Positions 32,815 through 41,255 are shown, counted from the stretch's first letter. The stretch is DNA of 64,000 bases from Methylobacterium mesophilicum SR1.6/6 (GCF_000364445.2 NZ_CP043538.1:79198-143197), one strand, 5' to 3'. The notes: generated by a model from the letters alone, not told the origin. A program made the numbers and translations.

Positions 32815-33356
32815 CGTTCGATCTTTCTGACTTGGCGACCCGTTTCTTGGGTGCCCTATTAGAAACGTCCGCGAACCCAATCCAGGTTAAGATCGTGAAA
32901 GATCAGTCGTCCGCAATTGATCTCGGTTAACAGTTTCCAGCTAGCTGACAGGGCTTCGGCGGGACTGATCCGATGTCACAACTTGCTGACGAACAGCGGA
33001 AATCTAATGCAGATAGCATACATGGAACAATAGATGTTTCTGTGCATCTGCCTGCCGAAGCAAAGTAGGATAGCTTCGAGGAGTGACGGTCTGGCAAACA
33101 GCTATCTCAGCCCGCACGAAGACCCGTTGCCGCAAACCTCAGCCTGAAGATAAAGACAGTGCCGGACATCTGTTTCTAAATGTAAATACGATGTGTAAAC
33201 GCGGATAAGTACACATGGCATAATGCATGTCTGGATCAATTGCAGGCAATAGAGATCGGCACAAGCTTCAGGAATTTCCTGTCGCACATGTTTCGTCTGG
33301 GGCTCAATATGTATAAGCTTTCTTTTACTAACGTCGCCTCTCTGTTTTCTATCTAG
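32815..33356. other. AT-rich non-coding stretch upstream of the flagellin gene
   Basis: It is among the least GC-rich parts of the window. Dyads are visible, such as AGATG (33032-33036) with CATCT (33045-33049), itself inside GCAGAT (33009-33014) and ATCTGC (33046-33051). It may hold the flagellin promoter, a long leader or a small RNA. No credible protein was seen. Confidence 0.45.
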
Positions 33357-33587
33357 CCCGTCTTCGCGCAGGCTGTCATCGAGACGCCCACGATCACCAC
33401 GGTCGTTGTCCCGCCTGGTGTGCCGTGCGTCGTCACGCGCCAGCCCGGATCGACCGGAGACGAAGGTGCCGCGACCTACTCACCGACGGGTCGCGCTGCC
33501 GACGGCATTGCGTCAGACTCGGCAGCGGTGGGCAACGAAGCACAACCTTCCCGCCTCGGTTCGACTGGCAGCGGCGGCGGCAAGTAA
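33357..33587 (+). pseudogene. Remnant of an exported small protein lacking its start
   Basis: The frame reads PVFAQAVIETPTITTVVVPP, then GVPCVVTRQPGSTGDEGAAT, and ends QPSRLGSTGSGGGK before a TAA. VFAQA looks like the end of a signal peptide, but the upstream codons are a TAG (33354-33356) and AT-rich sequence, so the start and hydrophobic core are lost. A Gly/Ser tail and single Cys resemble short secreted proteins of Methylobacterium. It is probably a 5'-truncated gene at a recombination junction. Confidence 0.4.
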
Positions 33588-33797
33588 CCTCACTGCCGCA
33601 CTCAGCCCACCCCGTTCGCCGCCGTGGACTTTTTGAGCCGGTGATCCCGAGGTAGAACGGCTGCGGCTGACCTGTAGGCACGCCCCGCTAACTGCTCCCT
33701 CTATCCTGCGTTTCGGGCCGCATCGCGTACTAGCCCCGGCCGTGAGGAACGGCACCGAGCCCCGTCAGCCCGTGATCGGATCGGGCGACGGGGCGCT

Positions 33798-34187
33798 TCA
33801 GCCTGCCCGCTTCGCACTCCAGCTGCCGCTGCACTCAACTAGCCCGCCTGAGGTGCGCCATGTGCCGCTGCCGCTGCCCTTGGGATCGAGGCTGCCGGAG
33901 ATCGGCACTTTGTTCGAGCCCTGAACGATTGTCGCCTGTACGGTACCGCCGGCCGACACACCGCCATCAATGTCGACTTCTTCTCCGGGGATCGAGGCGT
34001 CGCTGTCCCTGATCTGCACGTTATAACTCGTGCTCGCTGAGCAAGGTCCCTCAGCCGTGGTCGCCACGATGGTCCAGGATCCATCAAATTGGTCCGGAAC
34101 CTTTACTTTCTTGGTCGCGGCATCCGCTGGAAGGAAGGCGCCAGCCGACAGGCAAGTCGCGAGGATCAGGGTGAGGATACGTGCCAC
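33798..34187 (-). CDS. Small exported hypothetical protein
   Basis: A signal peptide (VARILTLILATCLSAGAFLP) precedes a ~110-residue beta-rich mature domain. That domain contains FDGSWTIVATTAEGPCSAST, SYNVQIRDSD, GTVQATIVQGSNKVPISGSL and GTWRTSGGLVECSGSWSAKR. Two Cys residues probably form a disulfide. The GTG at 34185-34187 is preferred over the ATG at 34229 because an ECF-type promoter motif (34235-34261) would start transcription near 34227. It is next to an ECF sigma/anti-sigma pair and shares its promoter motif with two other exported-protein genes. Confidence 0.72.
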   Translation of the reverse strand: MARILTLILATCLSAGAFLPADAATKKVKVPDQFDGSWTIVATTAEGPCSASTSYNVQIRDSDASIPGEEVDIDGGVSAGGTVQATIVQGSNKVPISGSLDPKGSGSGTWRTSGGLVECSGSWSAKRAG

Positions 34188-34234
34188 AAACAGCTCTGGC
34201 AGTTGCGCCACCGGGATTGGCAACGCCATGGCAG

Positions 34235-34261
34235 AACGGGGACGTCGGTTAAATAGTTTCG
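34235..34261 (-). promoter_or_regulatory. ECF-type promoter motif of the exported protein gene
   Basis: On the minus strand, CGAAAC (34261-34256) is followed by a 17-base spacer and CGTT (34238-34235). Spacing and boxes match the two motifs at 36258-36284 and 36359-36385. Confidence 0.55.
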
Positions 34262-34352
34262 GAAGCTGCCCAACGCGGATGTGACGGGGGCGGTTTTAAA
34301 ATTGGATCCGGGAAGGTACGAGACATCCGGAGCAGCCGCGCATAGAAGCTGA

Positions 34353-34919
34353 GTGCTGGGATTGGCCGACGACGATTCACTGCGGCGACTGCTCGCCGAG
34401 GTCGGCCGCGGAGATGCCGCAGCCCTCGCCCAACTCTACGACCTGACCAGCCCGAAACTCTTCGGCGTCATCCTGCGTATCGAGAAGGACCGAGGCTTGG
34501 CCGAAGACGTTTTGCAGGACGCGTATCTGCGCATCTGGCAGGCGGCTGGAAGCTATGATCCCGCGGCCGGGCGCCCGTTTCAGTGGCTGTGTACCATCGC
34601 GCGCAACCGAGCGATCGACGGTCTACGCCGAAAGTCCTCAGGCGAGGCACAGGTGCTCGCGAACGACGATGGCGAGGATTGGGTGGCGCGGCTGATGGAC
34701 CCGCACGACGATGCGACGGCGTTCTTGGATCGGGATGCGCTGAGCACCTGTCTGCGTCGGCTGGAGCCGATGCACCGGGACTGCGTGGTGCTGGCCTACT
34801 GCGAGGGCTACTCGCGAGAGGAGTTGGCCCAGCGCTTTGACCGCCCGGTCAACACCATCAAGACCTGGCTGCACCGGGCGCTCTCGGCCCTGAAGTCCTG
34901 CCTGGAGACGGTGTCGTGA
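34353..34919 (+). CDS. ECF sigma factor (SigK-like)
   Basis: The 188-residue sigma factor starts at a GTG. Region 2 contains LYDLTSPKLFGVILRIEKDR, GLAEDVLQDAYLRIWQAAGS and FQWLCTIARNRAIDGLRR. Region 4 contains MHRDCVVLAYCEGYSREELA, then QRFDRPVNTIKTWLHRALSA. The stop overlaps the anti-sigma start (GTGA). Paired with an RskA-like anti-sigma and a fasciclin gene, it parallels the mycobacterial SigK-RskA module. The predicted promoter is GAAAC-N17-CGT(A/T). Confidence 0.93.
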   Translation: MLGLADDDSLRRLLAEVGRGDAAALAQLYDLTSPKLFGVILRIEKDRGLAEDVLQDAYLRIWQAAGSYDPAAGRPFQWLCTIARNRAIDGLRRKSSGEAQVLANDDGEDWVARLMDPHDDATAFLDRDALSTCLRRLEPMHRDCVVLAYCEGYSREELAQRFDRPVNTIKTWLHRALSALKSCLETVS

Positions 34920-35611
34920 GCGGCGGCAGCGGCGAGCCCGTCTCAGATCCTGATCTGCGCGCTGCCGAGTATGTGCTCGGCACCCTCGCCGCGCAGGAGC
35001 GGGCAGACGTGGAGCGCGAGATCGCCGCTGATCCCAGCATGGCGAAGCGGGTGGAAGTCTGGGAACGGCGGCTATCGCCGCTGCTCGATGCCATCCCGTC
35101 CGTGCCGCCGCCGCCGCGGGTCCGCGCGGCACTGCTACAGTCTCTGTCCGATGCGCTCCCAGGGCCGCCGGATCAGCTTGACGGTCTGCGCCGACAGGTT
35201 CGGCTGTGGCGGTTCGCAGCCGCCGGAGCGGGGCTGTTGGCGGCCGGCCTCGCGCTGTTCGTAGTGGTGGGGCCGAGGCCGGAGCTGGAGGGTGGCCGCT
35301 ACCTGGCGGTCGTACAGGGCGGCGGGGCGCTCCCGGCGCTGATCGTGCGCGTTGATACGCGTACCGGCACGGCGCAGGTCAGACCGGTCGGCGCCGAAAC
35401 GCCCGCGGATCGAAACCTGGAACTGTGGTTCGTTGGCGCTCAAGGCGCGAAGCCGCTCGGCCTCGTAGGTACGACTTCAATCCGAGTGACACTCCCGGCC
35501 GGGGCCTCACCAGATGGGGCAATCGCGGTTTCGGTCGAGCCAGTCGGCGGGTCTCCAACCGGGCAGCCGACCGGGCCGGTGATCTACACGGGCAAACTCA
35601 TCCCCGAGTAG
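34916..35611 (+). CDS. RskA-like transmembrane anti-sigma factor
   Basis: The 231-residue protein has a GTG start overlapping the sigma stop. The N-terminal anti-sigma helices are RAAEYVLGTLAAQERADVER, then EIAADPSMAKRVEVWERRLS. One membrane helix (FAAAGAGLLAAGLALFVVVG) lies at ~98-117. The periplasmic RskA domain includes RNLELWFVGAQGAKPLGLVG and AIAVSVEPVGGSPTGQPTGP. Regulated proteolysis of such proteins releases the sigma factor. Confidence 0.93.
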   Translation: MSGGSGEPVSDPDLRAAEYVLGTLAAQERADVEREIAADPSMAKRVEVWERRLSPLLDAIPSVPPPPRVRAALLQSLSDALPGPPDQLDGLRRQVRLWRFAAAGAGLLAAGLALFVVVGPRPELEGGRYLAVVQGGGALPALIVRVDTRTGTAQVRPVGAETPADRNLELWFVGAQGAKPLGLVGTTSIRVTLPAGASPDGAIAVSVEPVGGSPTGQPTGPVIYTGKLIPE

Positions 35612-35644
35612 AGACGCCTGAACCCGGCCAGAGCCCTATTGCTA

Positions 35645-36208
35645 TCAGGGCATCAGCACGCCGTTGACGACGTGGATGACACCGTTCGACTGCATCACGT
35701 TCGGGATCGTGACCGCGACGGTTCCACCCTTCACGTCGGTTAGGTAAACCTTCTTGCCCTGCGCTGAGACGGCGAGCGGCTCGCCCGCAACGGTGGTGAT
35801 CTGGTTCTGCCCTTCCGGCTTCCTGGCCAGCGCCATCAGGTCCTTGGCGGTGTAGACGCCCGGGACCACGTGGTAGGTCAGGATCTTCGTCAGCGTCGCC
35901 TTGTTCTGCGGCTGCACGAGGTTCTCCACCATGCCCGGTGGCAGCTTGGCGAAGGCGGCGTTGGTCGGCGCGAACACCGTGAACGGGCCCGGACCGTTCA
36001 GCGTGTCGACGAGGCCGGCGGCCTTCACAGCGGCGACCAGCGTGGTGTGATCCTTCGAATTGACCGCGTTCTCGACGATGGTCTTCTGGGCGTACATCGG
36101 CGCACCGCCGACCATCGGGTTCTTGGCCTCTGCCGCCCCGGCAGCCGTAAGGGCGAGCGAGAGGGCGATGGCCCGAGCGGCGTTGCCGCGTGTGATTGCC
36201 TTGAGCAT
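35645..36208 (-). CDS. Secreted fasciclin (FAS1) domain protein
   Basis: The 187-residue product has a signal peptide (ARAIALSLALTAAGAAEA). A single FAS1 domain follows from ~45 to the end: AAGLVDTLNGPGPFTVFAPT, NAAFAKLPPGMVENLVQPQN, LTYHVVPGVYTAKDLM and VMQSNGVIHVVNGVLMP. FAS1 proteins mediate adhesion or interact with envelope components. The MPT70/MPT83 proteins controlled by SigK in mycobacteria are the same fold. It faces the sigma/anti-sigma pair convergently and carries an ECF-type promoter motif. Confidence 0.93.
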   Translation of the reverse strand: MLKAITRGNAARAIALSLALTAAGAAEAKNPMVGGAPMYAQKTIVENAVNSKDHTTLVAAVKAAGLVDTLNGPGPFTVFAPTNAAFAKLPPGMVENLVQPQNKATLTKILTYHVVPGVYTAKDLMALARKPEGQNQITTVAGEPLAVSAQGKKVYLTDVKGGTVAVTIPNVMQSNGVIHVVNGVLMP

Positions 36209-36257
36209 GCGAGGTTTCCTTCCTATCGGCCCTGTGAACTGAGGCCTCGCCGCCCTC

Positions 36258-36284
36258 TACGAGGCCGCATCTCAGGAAGTTTCA
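36258..36284 (-). promoter_or_regulatory. ECF-type promoter of the fasciclin gene
   Basis: On the minus strand, TGAAAC (36284-36279), a 17-base spacer and CGTA (36261-36258) lie about 50 bases before the fasciclin start. The same boxes and spacing recur at 36359-36385 on the opposite strand. Confidence 0.65.
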
Positions 36285-36358
36285 CCCGCGCGATGAACCC
36301 GGAAGCTGACCCTTCGCGACGGTCGCCAACCTGCGACTCGCACCGCTGTGTCGATCTC

Positions 36359-36385
36359 TGAAACTTTGCCCTGCCTTGATCCGTA
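36359..36385 (+). promoter_or_regulatory. ECF-type promoter toward the Met-rich peptide gene
   Basis: TGAAAC (36359-36364), a 17-base spacer and CGTA (36382-36385) mirror the fasciclin promoter. Transcription would begin near 36393, leaving a leader of about 170 bases before the ATG at 36562. Confidence 0.6.
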
Positions 36386-36561
36386 AAGCCCACTGACGCC
36401 CATACGAGGGCGCAGCGTGGAGCGAATGTTTCGCGGCCTACAGTCGCGCCTTGTAGTATTTGCAAAATAGATAAAAATAATACAGGTGGGAACACGAACA
36501 TATCTCGTGTGCTTCTACGAATGATTCGGACATACGATCCGTTCGCTACAGGAGAAACTAC

Positions 36562-36792
36562 ATGGCCAAGATGAAGCTCGCCCTTGCCGCATCCGTCCTG
36601 ATCGGCGCTGCCGCCCTCGCCGGGCCCGCCTTAGCTGCTCCGATCAGCCCAAATGGCCTTCAGGCCGCGCCGACAGGCATCACGCAAGTTCGCATGACGC
36701 ACAGCGAGCGCATGATGATGAAGAAGCGCATGATGCGGAAGAAGATGATGCGCCGGCACATGATGAAGAAGCGCATGATGAACCGCATGTAA
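36562..36792 (+). CDS. Secreted Met/Lys/Arg-rich peptide
   Basis: The 76-residue precursor has a clear signal peptide (MKLALAASVLIGAAALAGPA). A short linker follows, then a C-terminal half made almost only of Met, Lys, Arg and His. It begins MTHSERMMMKKRMMRKKM and continues MRRHMMKKRMMNRM. AGGAG precedes the ATG. Met/His clusters can bind Cu(I), and paired basic residues can bind anionic surfaces. Methionines could also act as a periplasmic oxidant sink. The function is not known. It shares a promoter motif with the fasciclin gene. Confidence 0.8.
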   Translation: MAKMKLALAASVLIGAAALAGPALAAPISPNGLQAAPTGITQVRMTHSERMMMKKRMMRKKMMRRHMMKKRMMNRM

Positions 36793-36870
36793 CGGCCCAC
36801 CGGAAAGACGGGAGGGCTCCTATCGAGCCCTTCCATCACGTCGCTTTGCCTGATCAAGAAGGCCCACACC

Positions 36871-37089
36871 TTGTCCCGCACCTATAGGCTCGCGGCGGTG
36901 CCCTGCTCATCACATCAAGGATGCTTCCGCTGGATCGTGTCGTCCTCTGACGGCCTCTTCTCCGAGCAATCGACCTACCCTTACGCGACCAAGGCAGCCG
37001 CCATGATCGTGGGCCAGATCCGAATAGCCGATCTGAGCGCGGGCCGGCCGGGACCGAAACCGAGTCGGCGCCGCCCCTCCCAACCTTGA
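36871..37089 (+). CDS. Possible small protein (72 aa)
   Basis: A TTG-started frame gives SRTYRLAAVPCSSHQGCFRW, then IVSSSDGLFSEQSTYPYATK, and ends in a Pro/Arg tail. The first 55 residues have protein-like composition (IVSSSDGLFSEQSTYPY), but no family or strong ribosome-binding site is visible. It lies at the edge of the accessory patch and may be a relic. Confidence 0.3.
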   Translation: MSRTYRLAAVPCSSHQGCFRWIVSSSDGLFSEQSTYPYATKAAAMIVGQIRIADLSAGRPGPKPSRRRPSQP

Positions 37090-37167
37090 TGGTGGCGGCC
37101 AACGTCACGATGCTCGGGCGCAGCCCTTCTGGCCGCAGATGTAGGTGCCGGTCTCCGTCTATATGAC

Positions 37168-37656
37168 TCACGTGCGATCCGGCGTCGGGATCTCGGCGCC
37201 CCGCGCCATCTCGATCCCGATTTCGGCGAGCAGGCCGCGGATCATGTTCACCAACTGCGTGCGATGCTTGACCAGCAGGTCGCGCGTCCGGTGCAGCGCC
37301 AGCGCCGCTTGCTGGTCGGTCGACTTCACCGGCACGAACCGCATGCTCGGGCGCGTCACCGCCTCGCAGATGGCTGCGGCATCGTTCGCATCGGTTTTGC
37401 CGCGCTTGACGTACGGCTTCACGTAAGCTGGCGGCATCAGCCGCACGTCGTGGCCGAGGCTCATGAGCTCCCGGGCCCAGTGGTGCGCCGTGCCGCACGC
37501 CTCCATGCCGACCAGGCAGCGCGGCAGCTTGGCGAAGAACGGCACGACCTGCGCCCGCCTCAAGGCCTTGCGCACGACGACGTGCCCAACTGCATCGACG
37601 GCGTGAACCTGAAAGATGCTTTTGGCCAGATCGATGCCGACGGTGGTGATCTCCAT
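37168..37656 (-). pseudogene. IS110-family transposase, N-terminal half only
   Basis: The frame starts MEITTVGIDLAKSIFQVHAV and carries the DEDD catalytic domain of IS110 transposases: D9 in GIDLAK, Glu in GMEACGTAHHWAR and two Asp in RGKTDANDAAAICEA. It stops after 162 residues (IEMARGAEIPTPDRT), whereas full IS110 transposases are about 320-400 residues with a C-terminal Ser-containing domain. That domain is absent in all frames beyond the stop, so this is a true truncation. It is a mobile-element remnant flanking the recombinase gene. Confidence 0.9.
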
Positions 37657-37856
37657 GGGGATGGCTCCTGCATGAGCGTGGCTGCTGCTTTGACAGCAAC
37701 CAAATCTTGGCATCGAGATGCCGTCAGTCGGAGCGGGAGCCATCCACCCCATCTGCTTTGCGAATTTCCCTGGAAACCGCCGGATGACCGGGATGGGCGC
37801 TTTGCAGCCAGGCTGGCTTCGAAGCCCCTCGACTCAGAAGCCGAGGGGCCGAGCAC

Positions 37857-38492
37857 TCAAATCTCAGTTCCTTCGGCCAGGGTCAGAGCATCCTCGACGT
37901 CGACACCGAGATACCTGACCGTGCTCTCGATCTTGGTATGGCCGAGCAGGATCTGAACCGCCCGCAGGTTGCCGGTCCGCTTGTAGATCAACGACGCCTT
38001 CGTGCGGCGGAGGGAGTGCGTGCCGTAGTCCTCGCTGCGCAACCCGATGCCGGTGACCCACTCATCGACCAAGCGCGCATACTGCCGGGTGCTGATGTGC
38101 GTGACGCCCTCAAGCCGGCTCGGGGAGGCATAATCGTCGAGCGTTCCGCCTCTGGCCTCGAGCCATGCCAGGATGCTGGTGCGGGCAGGTTCGAGCAACT
38201 CGAACTGCACCGGCCGGCCGGTCTTGCGCTGGATGACGATAGCCCGGCTACGGACGCGACCACCGCTGACGAGGTCGCCAATCTTGAGTTTGACGATGTC
38301 GCAACCGCGCAGCTTGCTGTCGATGGCGAGGTCGAACATCGCCCGGTCGCGTGTGCGCCGTTCGCGGTCTAACCAGAATCGGATGGCCCAAACCTGCTGA
38401 GGTTTGAGGGCGCGCTTGGCGCCGAGCTTGCGGCCAGCGTTCCAGGCCGGCCGCCCTTTCGTGGCAGGATCGTGTGCAGAGTGTCCCATCAT
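37857..38492 (-). CDS. Tyrosine recombinase / phage-type integrase, short form
   Basis: This 211-residue catalytic-domain protein starts at the double ATG after GAGGAG. The active-site set is complete: R62 (KLRGCD), K90 (QRKTG), H159 and R162 (THSLRRT), H185 (LLGHTKIES) and Y194 (VRYLG). The N-terminal core-binding domain of full integrases is missing, as in the short orphan recombinases common in Rhizobiales. It lies beside the IS110 remnant, marking a mobile patch. No att sites were recognised. Confidence 0.9.
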   Translation of the reverse strand: MMGHSAHDPATKGRPAWNAGRKLGAKRALKPQQVWAIRFWLDRERRTRDRAMFDLAIDSKLRGCDIVKLKIGDLVSGGRVRSRAIVIQRKTGRPVQFELLEPARTSILAWLEARGGTLDDYASPSRLEGVTHISTRQYARLVDEWVTGIGLRSEDYGTHSLRRTKASLIYKRTGNLRAVQILLGHTKIESTVRYLGVDVEDALTLAEGTEI

Positions 38493-38711
38493 CTTTCTCC
38501 TCGCCGGCCCATGCCGACGAGGCGAGAGGAAACCCGAATCGATGCTTCGGAGAGCGGGCATATGCGGACGTTCCGCTGGCGACCCGTTCCGGTCGTAAGT
38601 TCCTTCCGACAGCGCGACGCAAAGCAGACATCAGGACCGCGCTCGCTCTCAAATGATGGTCGTCGCTTCCGATCTGGTACAGGATGGGATTATAGACATC
38701 CTCAAGATATA

Positions 38712-39416
38712 TTACGTTTTCGCGTTCATTTCGGCCGGCTTCATAGTCAAGACAATCAGAGAGCTTAGAACTGCGAGTGGTAGTACGACACAGCCGAAGG
38801 CGAGATGTGCGATCCCGAAGGCCCCGCACAACGCACCTGCGGCGAAGGCTGCGACCGCCGGCAAGACGCTTAAAAATCGCGTGCGGGTTAGATCAAAATT
38901 CTCAGCGGTACCGAGGGTAAGATCCGTCGCGTCGATGACGGCTTGGCTGACGCTTACCGTCATCACCGTCGTAGGGGCGAGATGACCGAGACAGAGGCGA
39001 CCTATGCCGTTCTGCACGCCCATTGCGGCGACCGCAAACATGCCTACGGAAATGGCCGGAGTTCCATCTGCTGCACCCAGCGGCGACCAAAGGGCGCCAC
39101 ACAGGCCGAACGCTGCGAGCAGGCCTAGTTCGATGGTTAGGAGCCAGGGCAAAGAATCGCCCCCCTGACGCTTCAGCATCAAGGTCAGAACCCGCGCGCT
39201 CGCCACCGCTGCTATGAAGACGGGCAACGCCAGGAGTTTAGCCAGCACACCGGCTGAGGTCGCCACCAACTCGGCACCGATGAGTACGAAATTACCGGTG
39301 ACGTGGGCGGTGAAGAGCCCAGTCAGCGCGATGAAGGCCGCCGCATCGACAAAGCCGGCGACGAAGGCAAGGGCAGCTCCGGTGAAGGTGCTGCTACTCG
39401 TGTTCTGAGACCGCAC
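38712..39416 (-). CDS. DUF1275 (YoaK-type) membrane protein
   Basis: The start is taken as the GTG at 39414-39416, with AGG upstream; the frame is open further but non-hydrophobic. The 234-residue protein has about six membrane helices. DUF1275 hallmarks are FVAGFVDAAAFIALTGLFTA, HVTGNFVLIGAEL and AAMGVQNGIGRLCLGHLAPT. The function of DUF1275 proteins is poorly known; they are considered transporter-like. Followed on the same strand by nothing, it lies downstream of a small membrane protein and a divergent LysR gene. Confidence 0.88.
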   Translation of the reverse strand: MRSQNTSSSTFTGAALAFVAGFVDAAAFIALTGLFTAHVTGNFVLIGAELVATSAGVLAKLLALPVFIAAVASARVLTLMLKRQGGDSLPWLLTIELGLLAAFGLCGALWSPLGAADGTPAISVGMFAVAAMGVQNGIGRLCLGHLAPTTVMTVSVSQAVIDATDLTLGTAENFDLTRTRFLSVLPAVAAFAAGALCGAFGIAHLAFGCVVLPLAVLSSLIVLTMKPAEMNAKT

Positions 39417-39433
39417 GCGACCTGACCTCAAAA

Positions 39434-39739
39434 TTAATCGGCGAGAGGGGGTTCGGTCATGACAAGCGGTATCCGAGGATTGGCATAGTATTCCGGCCAG
39501 CGATGGCAGAAATATAGGACCGCAGTCAGAAGGGTAACGACCGCGAGGAGGAAGGCCAGCGCCTCCGTTATCTGCGTCGTCCATCTTCCGAACGTCGGAA
39601 TCGCCACGAGACCGCCGACGAAGAGTGTGGTCATGATCACGGGTACGGACATCGGACGCGGCTCGGCGGAGCGGTAAAGCGGGTTTGAACCGAACCCTAA
39701 GCCGCCCCGTGTCGGGGCGTTAGCGATATCGGTTATCAT
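39434..39739 (-). CDS. Small membrane protein (two predicted helices)
   Basis: The frame gives up to 101 residues. The hydrophobic part begins MSVPVIMTTLFVGGLVAIPT and continues ITEALAFLLAVVTLLTAVLY. It ends FCHRWPEYYANPRIPL. An internal ATG at 39652 would give a 72-residue product starting right at the first helix and is quite possible. The ATG at 39739 lies only 5 bases from the divergent LysR start, leaving no room for promoters, which favours the shorter form. It lies 17 bases upstream of the DUF1275 gene and is probably in the same transcript. Confidence 0.6.
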   Translation of the reverse strand: MITDIANAPTRGGLGFGSNPLYRSAEPRPMSVPVIMTTLFVGGLVAIPTFGRWTTQITEALAFLLAVVTLLTAVLYFCHRWPEYYANPRIPLVMTEPPLAD

Positions 39740-39744
39740 GGACT

Positions 39745-40617
39745 ATGATGGGCAACCTGGACATCGCGCTGCTCCGATCGTTTCTGGCGGTTGTGGAGAG
39801 CAACAGCTTTACGACCGCAGCGCAGGCGCTCGGGCTGCGGCAATCCACGGTGAGCGGGCACATCGCGCGGCTGGAGCAGGCTCTCGGTCGCCCTGTTCTG
39901 GCGCGGGACACGCATCGAGTCGCCCTGACGCTTGATGGTCAAGCCCTGATCGGCTTCGCGCGCGACGTGGTGCAAGCGCAGGACCGGCTGTGCGCCTTCT
40001 TCTCGCCCGGTGGCCTGCGCGGCCGCATCCGGCTTGGCGTCTCGGAAGACTATACCCTGTCGGCGCTGGCCCGTGTCCTCGCACGCTTCGCCGACCGGCA
40101 CGACGCCGTGGATCTGCAGATCACGGTCGGGCTGAGCCGGTCCCTCTATCAGGGCTACGATGCGGGCGAGTTGGATGTGATCTTCTGCAAGCGTCGGCGC
40201 GGCGACCCGCGGGGCGCACTGGCCTGGGCCGAACCCCTGATCTGGACAGGACGGCCCGGCTTCGTTCTAGATCTGAACAAGCCCGTGCCTCTGGTGCTGT
40301 ATCCGCCGCCGTCGATGACCCGCACATTGGCGCTCGACGCGCTCGACGCGGCGGGCCGATCCTGGCGGATTGCCTGCACCAGCGGCAGCTTGATGGGGTT
40401 GTGCGCCGCCGTCGAGGCGGGCCTGGGCATCGCGCCACACTCCGCCAAGGTCCTGCCGCCAGGACTGGCCGCGATCCCGGAGACGGCGGGCCTGCCCGCA
40501 CTCGGCGACGTCGAGTTTGTCGTGCTCGGTCCGGGCCGTCACGACCGCGCGGCCACTGCGCTGCAGGAGGCGATCCTGACTAGCACGGCCGAGCTTCAGG
40601 GGAGCGATAGTTCATGA
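39745..40617 (+). CDS. LysR-family transcriptional regulator
   Basis: The 290-residue regulator has the N-terminal winged helix LRSFLAVVESNSFTTAAQAL, then GLRQSTVSGHIARLEQALGR. The periplasmic-binding-like effector domain follows from ~90: LRGRIRLGVSEDYTLSALAR, YDAGELDVIFCKRRRGDP and VEAGLGIAPHSAKVLPPGL. It is divergent from the membrane-protein/DUF1275 pair, which it probably controls. Confidence 0.94.
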   Translation: MMGNLDIALLRSFLAVVESNSFTTAAQALGLRQSTVSGHIARLEQALGRPVLARDTHRVALTLDGQALIGFARDVVQAQDRLCAFFSPGGLRGRIRLGVSEDYTLSALARVLARFADRHDAVDLQITVGLSRSLYQGYDAGELDVIFCKRRRGDPRGALAWAEPLIWTGRPGFVLDLNKPVPLVLYPPPSMTRTLALDALDAAGRSWRIACTSGSLMGLCAAVEAGLGIAPHSAKVLPPGLAAIPETAGLPALGDVEFVVLGPGRHDRAATALQEAILTSTAELQGSDSS

Positions 40618-41255
40618 CCGTAACGCCCAGATCCTCGGCCCGGCCTTTTTCGCAGCCTCTACCATGCTGTTCATTGACGCGGCGACCGCCCGTCGTTGTC
40701 CGCTCTGATGCCGATGCCCCACATAAGCAGAACTTCTCAAATCCACCCAACCCAGCCGTTCGGTGACGCCAGCCAACGAGGCTGGGAGTGGCCGAAAGCC
40801 GCTGGTTCGCTTCGGAGCTCAGGCTGCAGGTAAGCGGACGCTTCCCGCTGTCTTCAAGCTTCCGCTTGGCCAAAGTCGTGTTCCTCCGACAGACACAGCT
40901 ACGCCGTTACGGCGACGCGGACTTCTTCGTGAACCCGGCGATCACTATCACCAACATCATCGCCTTGCTGCTGCCCACCGTGCTAGCCGATGCCGGATGA
41001 TAGCCGCCGCAAAGATCCGCATTCGGACCCCAAAGTTCCGCATCGCAACAACCTGAGGTAATGAGGCCGCCCAGTGAATGGGTGGCCTTGAGACTGGGTT
41101 GATCCGGAGCAGCGAGATCAGCCAGGCGCCGCCAAAGGAGAGATGTGCTTCCGGCATCGCCTCGCTTGCGCAGGCGTGGCGCTGGGCCACTGGGCGAGGC
41201 GCCCTTCGCGTCCCCATATCCAGGGTTCGAGCAAAACGACTATCGAGGAGTTGCG
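40618..41255. other. 638-base region without a confident gene
   Basis: A GTG-started frame at 40788-41000 (70 residues, ending DFFVNPAITITNIIALLLPT plus VLADAG) has a hydrophobic C-terminus but no family or convincing ribosome-binding site. The rest is mixed-composition sequence with no motif. It may be eroded accessory DNA. Confidence 0.4.

Noticed and set aside
32815..33356. CRISPR array in the AT-rich region
   Set aside because: No regularly spaced direct repeats were found, only isolated dyads.
36854..37145. C-terminal half of the IS110 transposase beyond the stop
   Set aside because: No frame downstream shows the expected C-terminal transposase domain, so the element is truncated rather than frameshifted.
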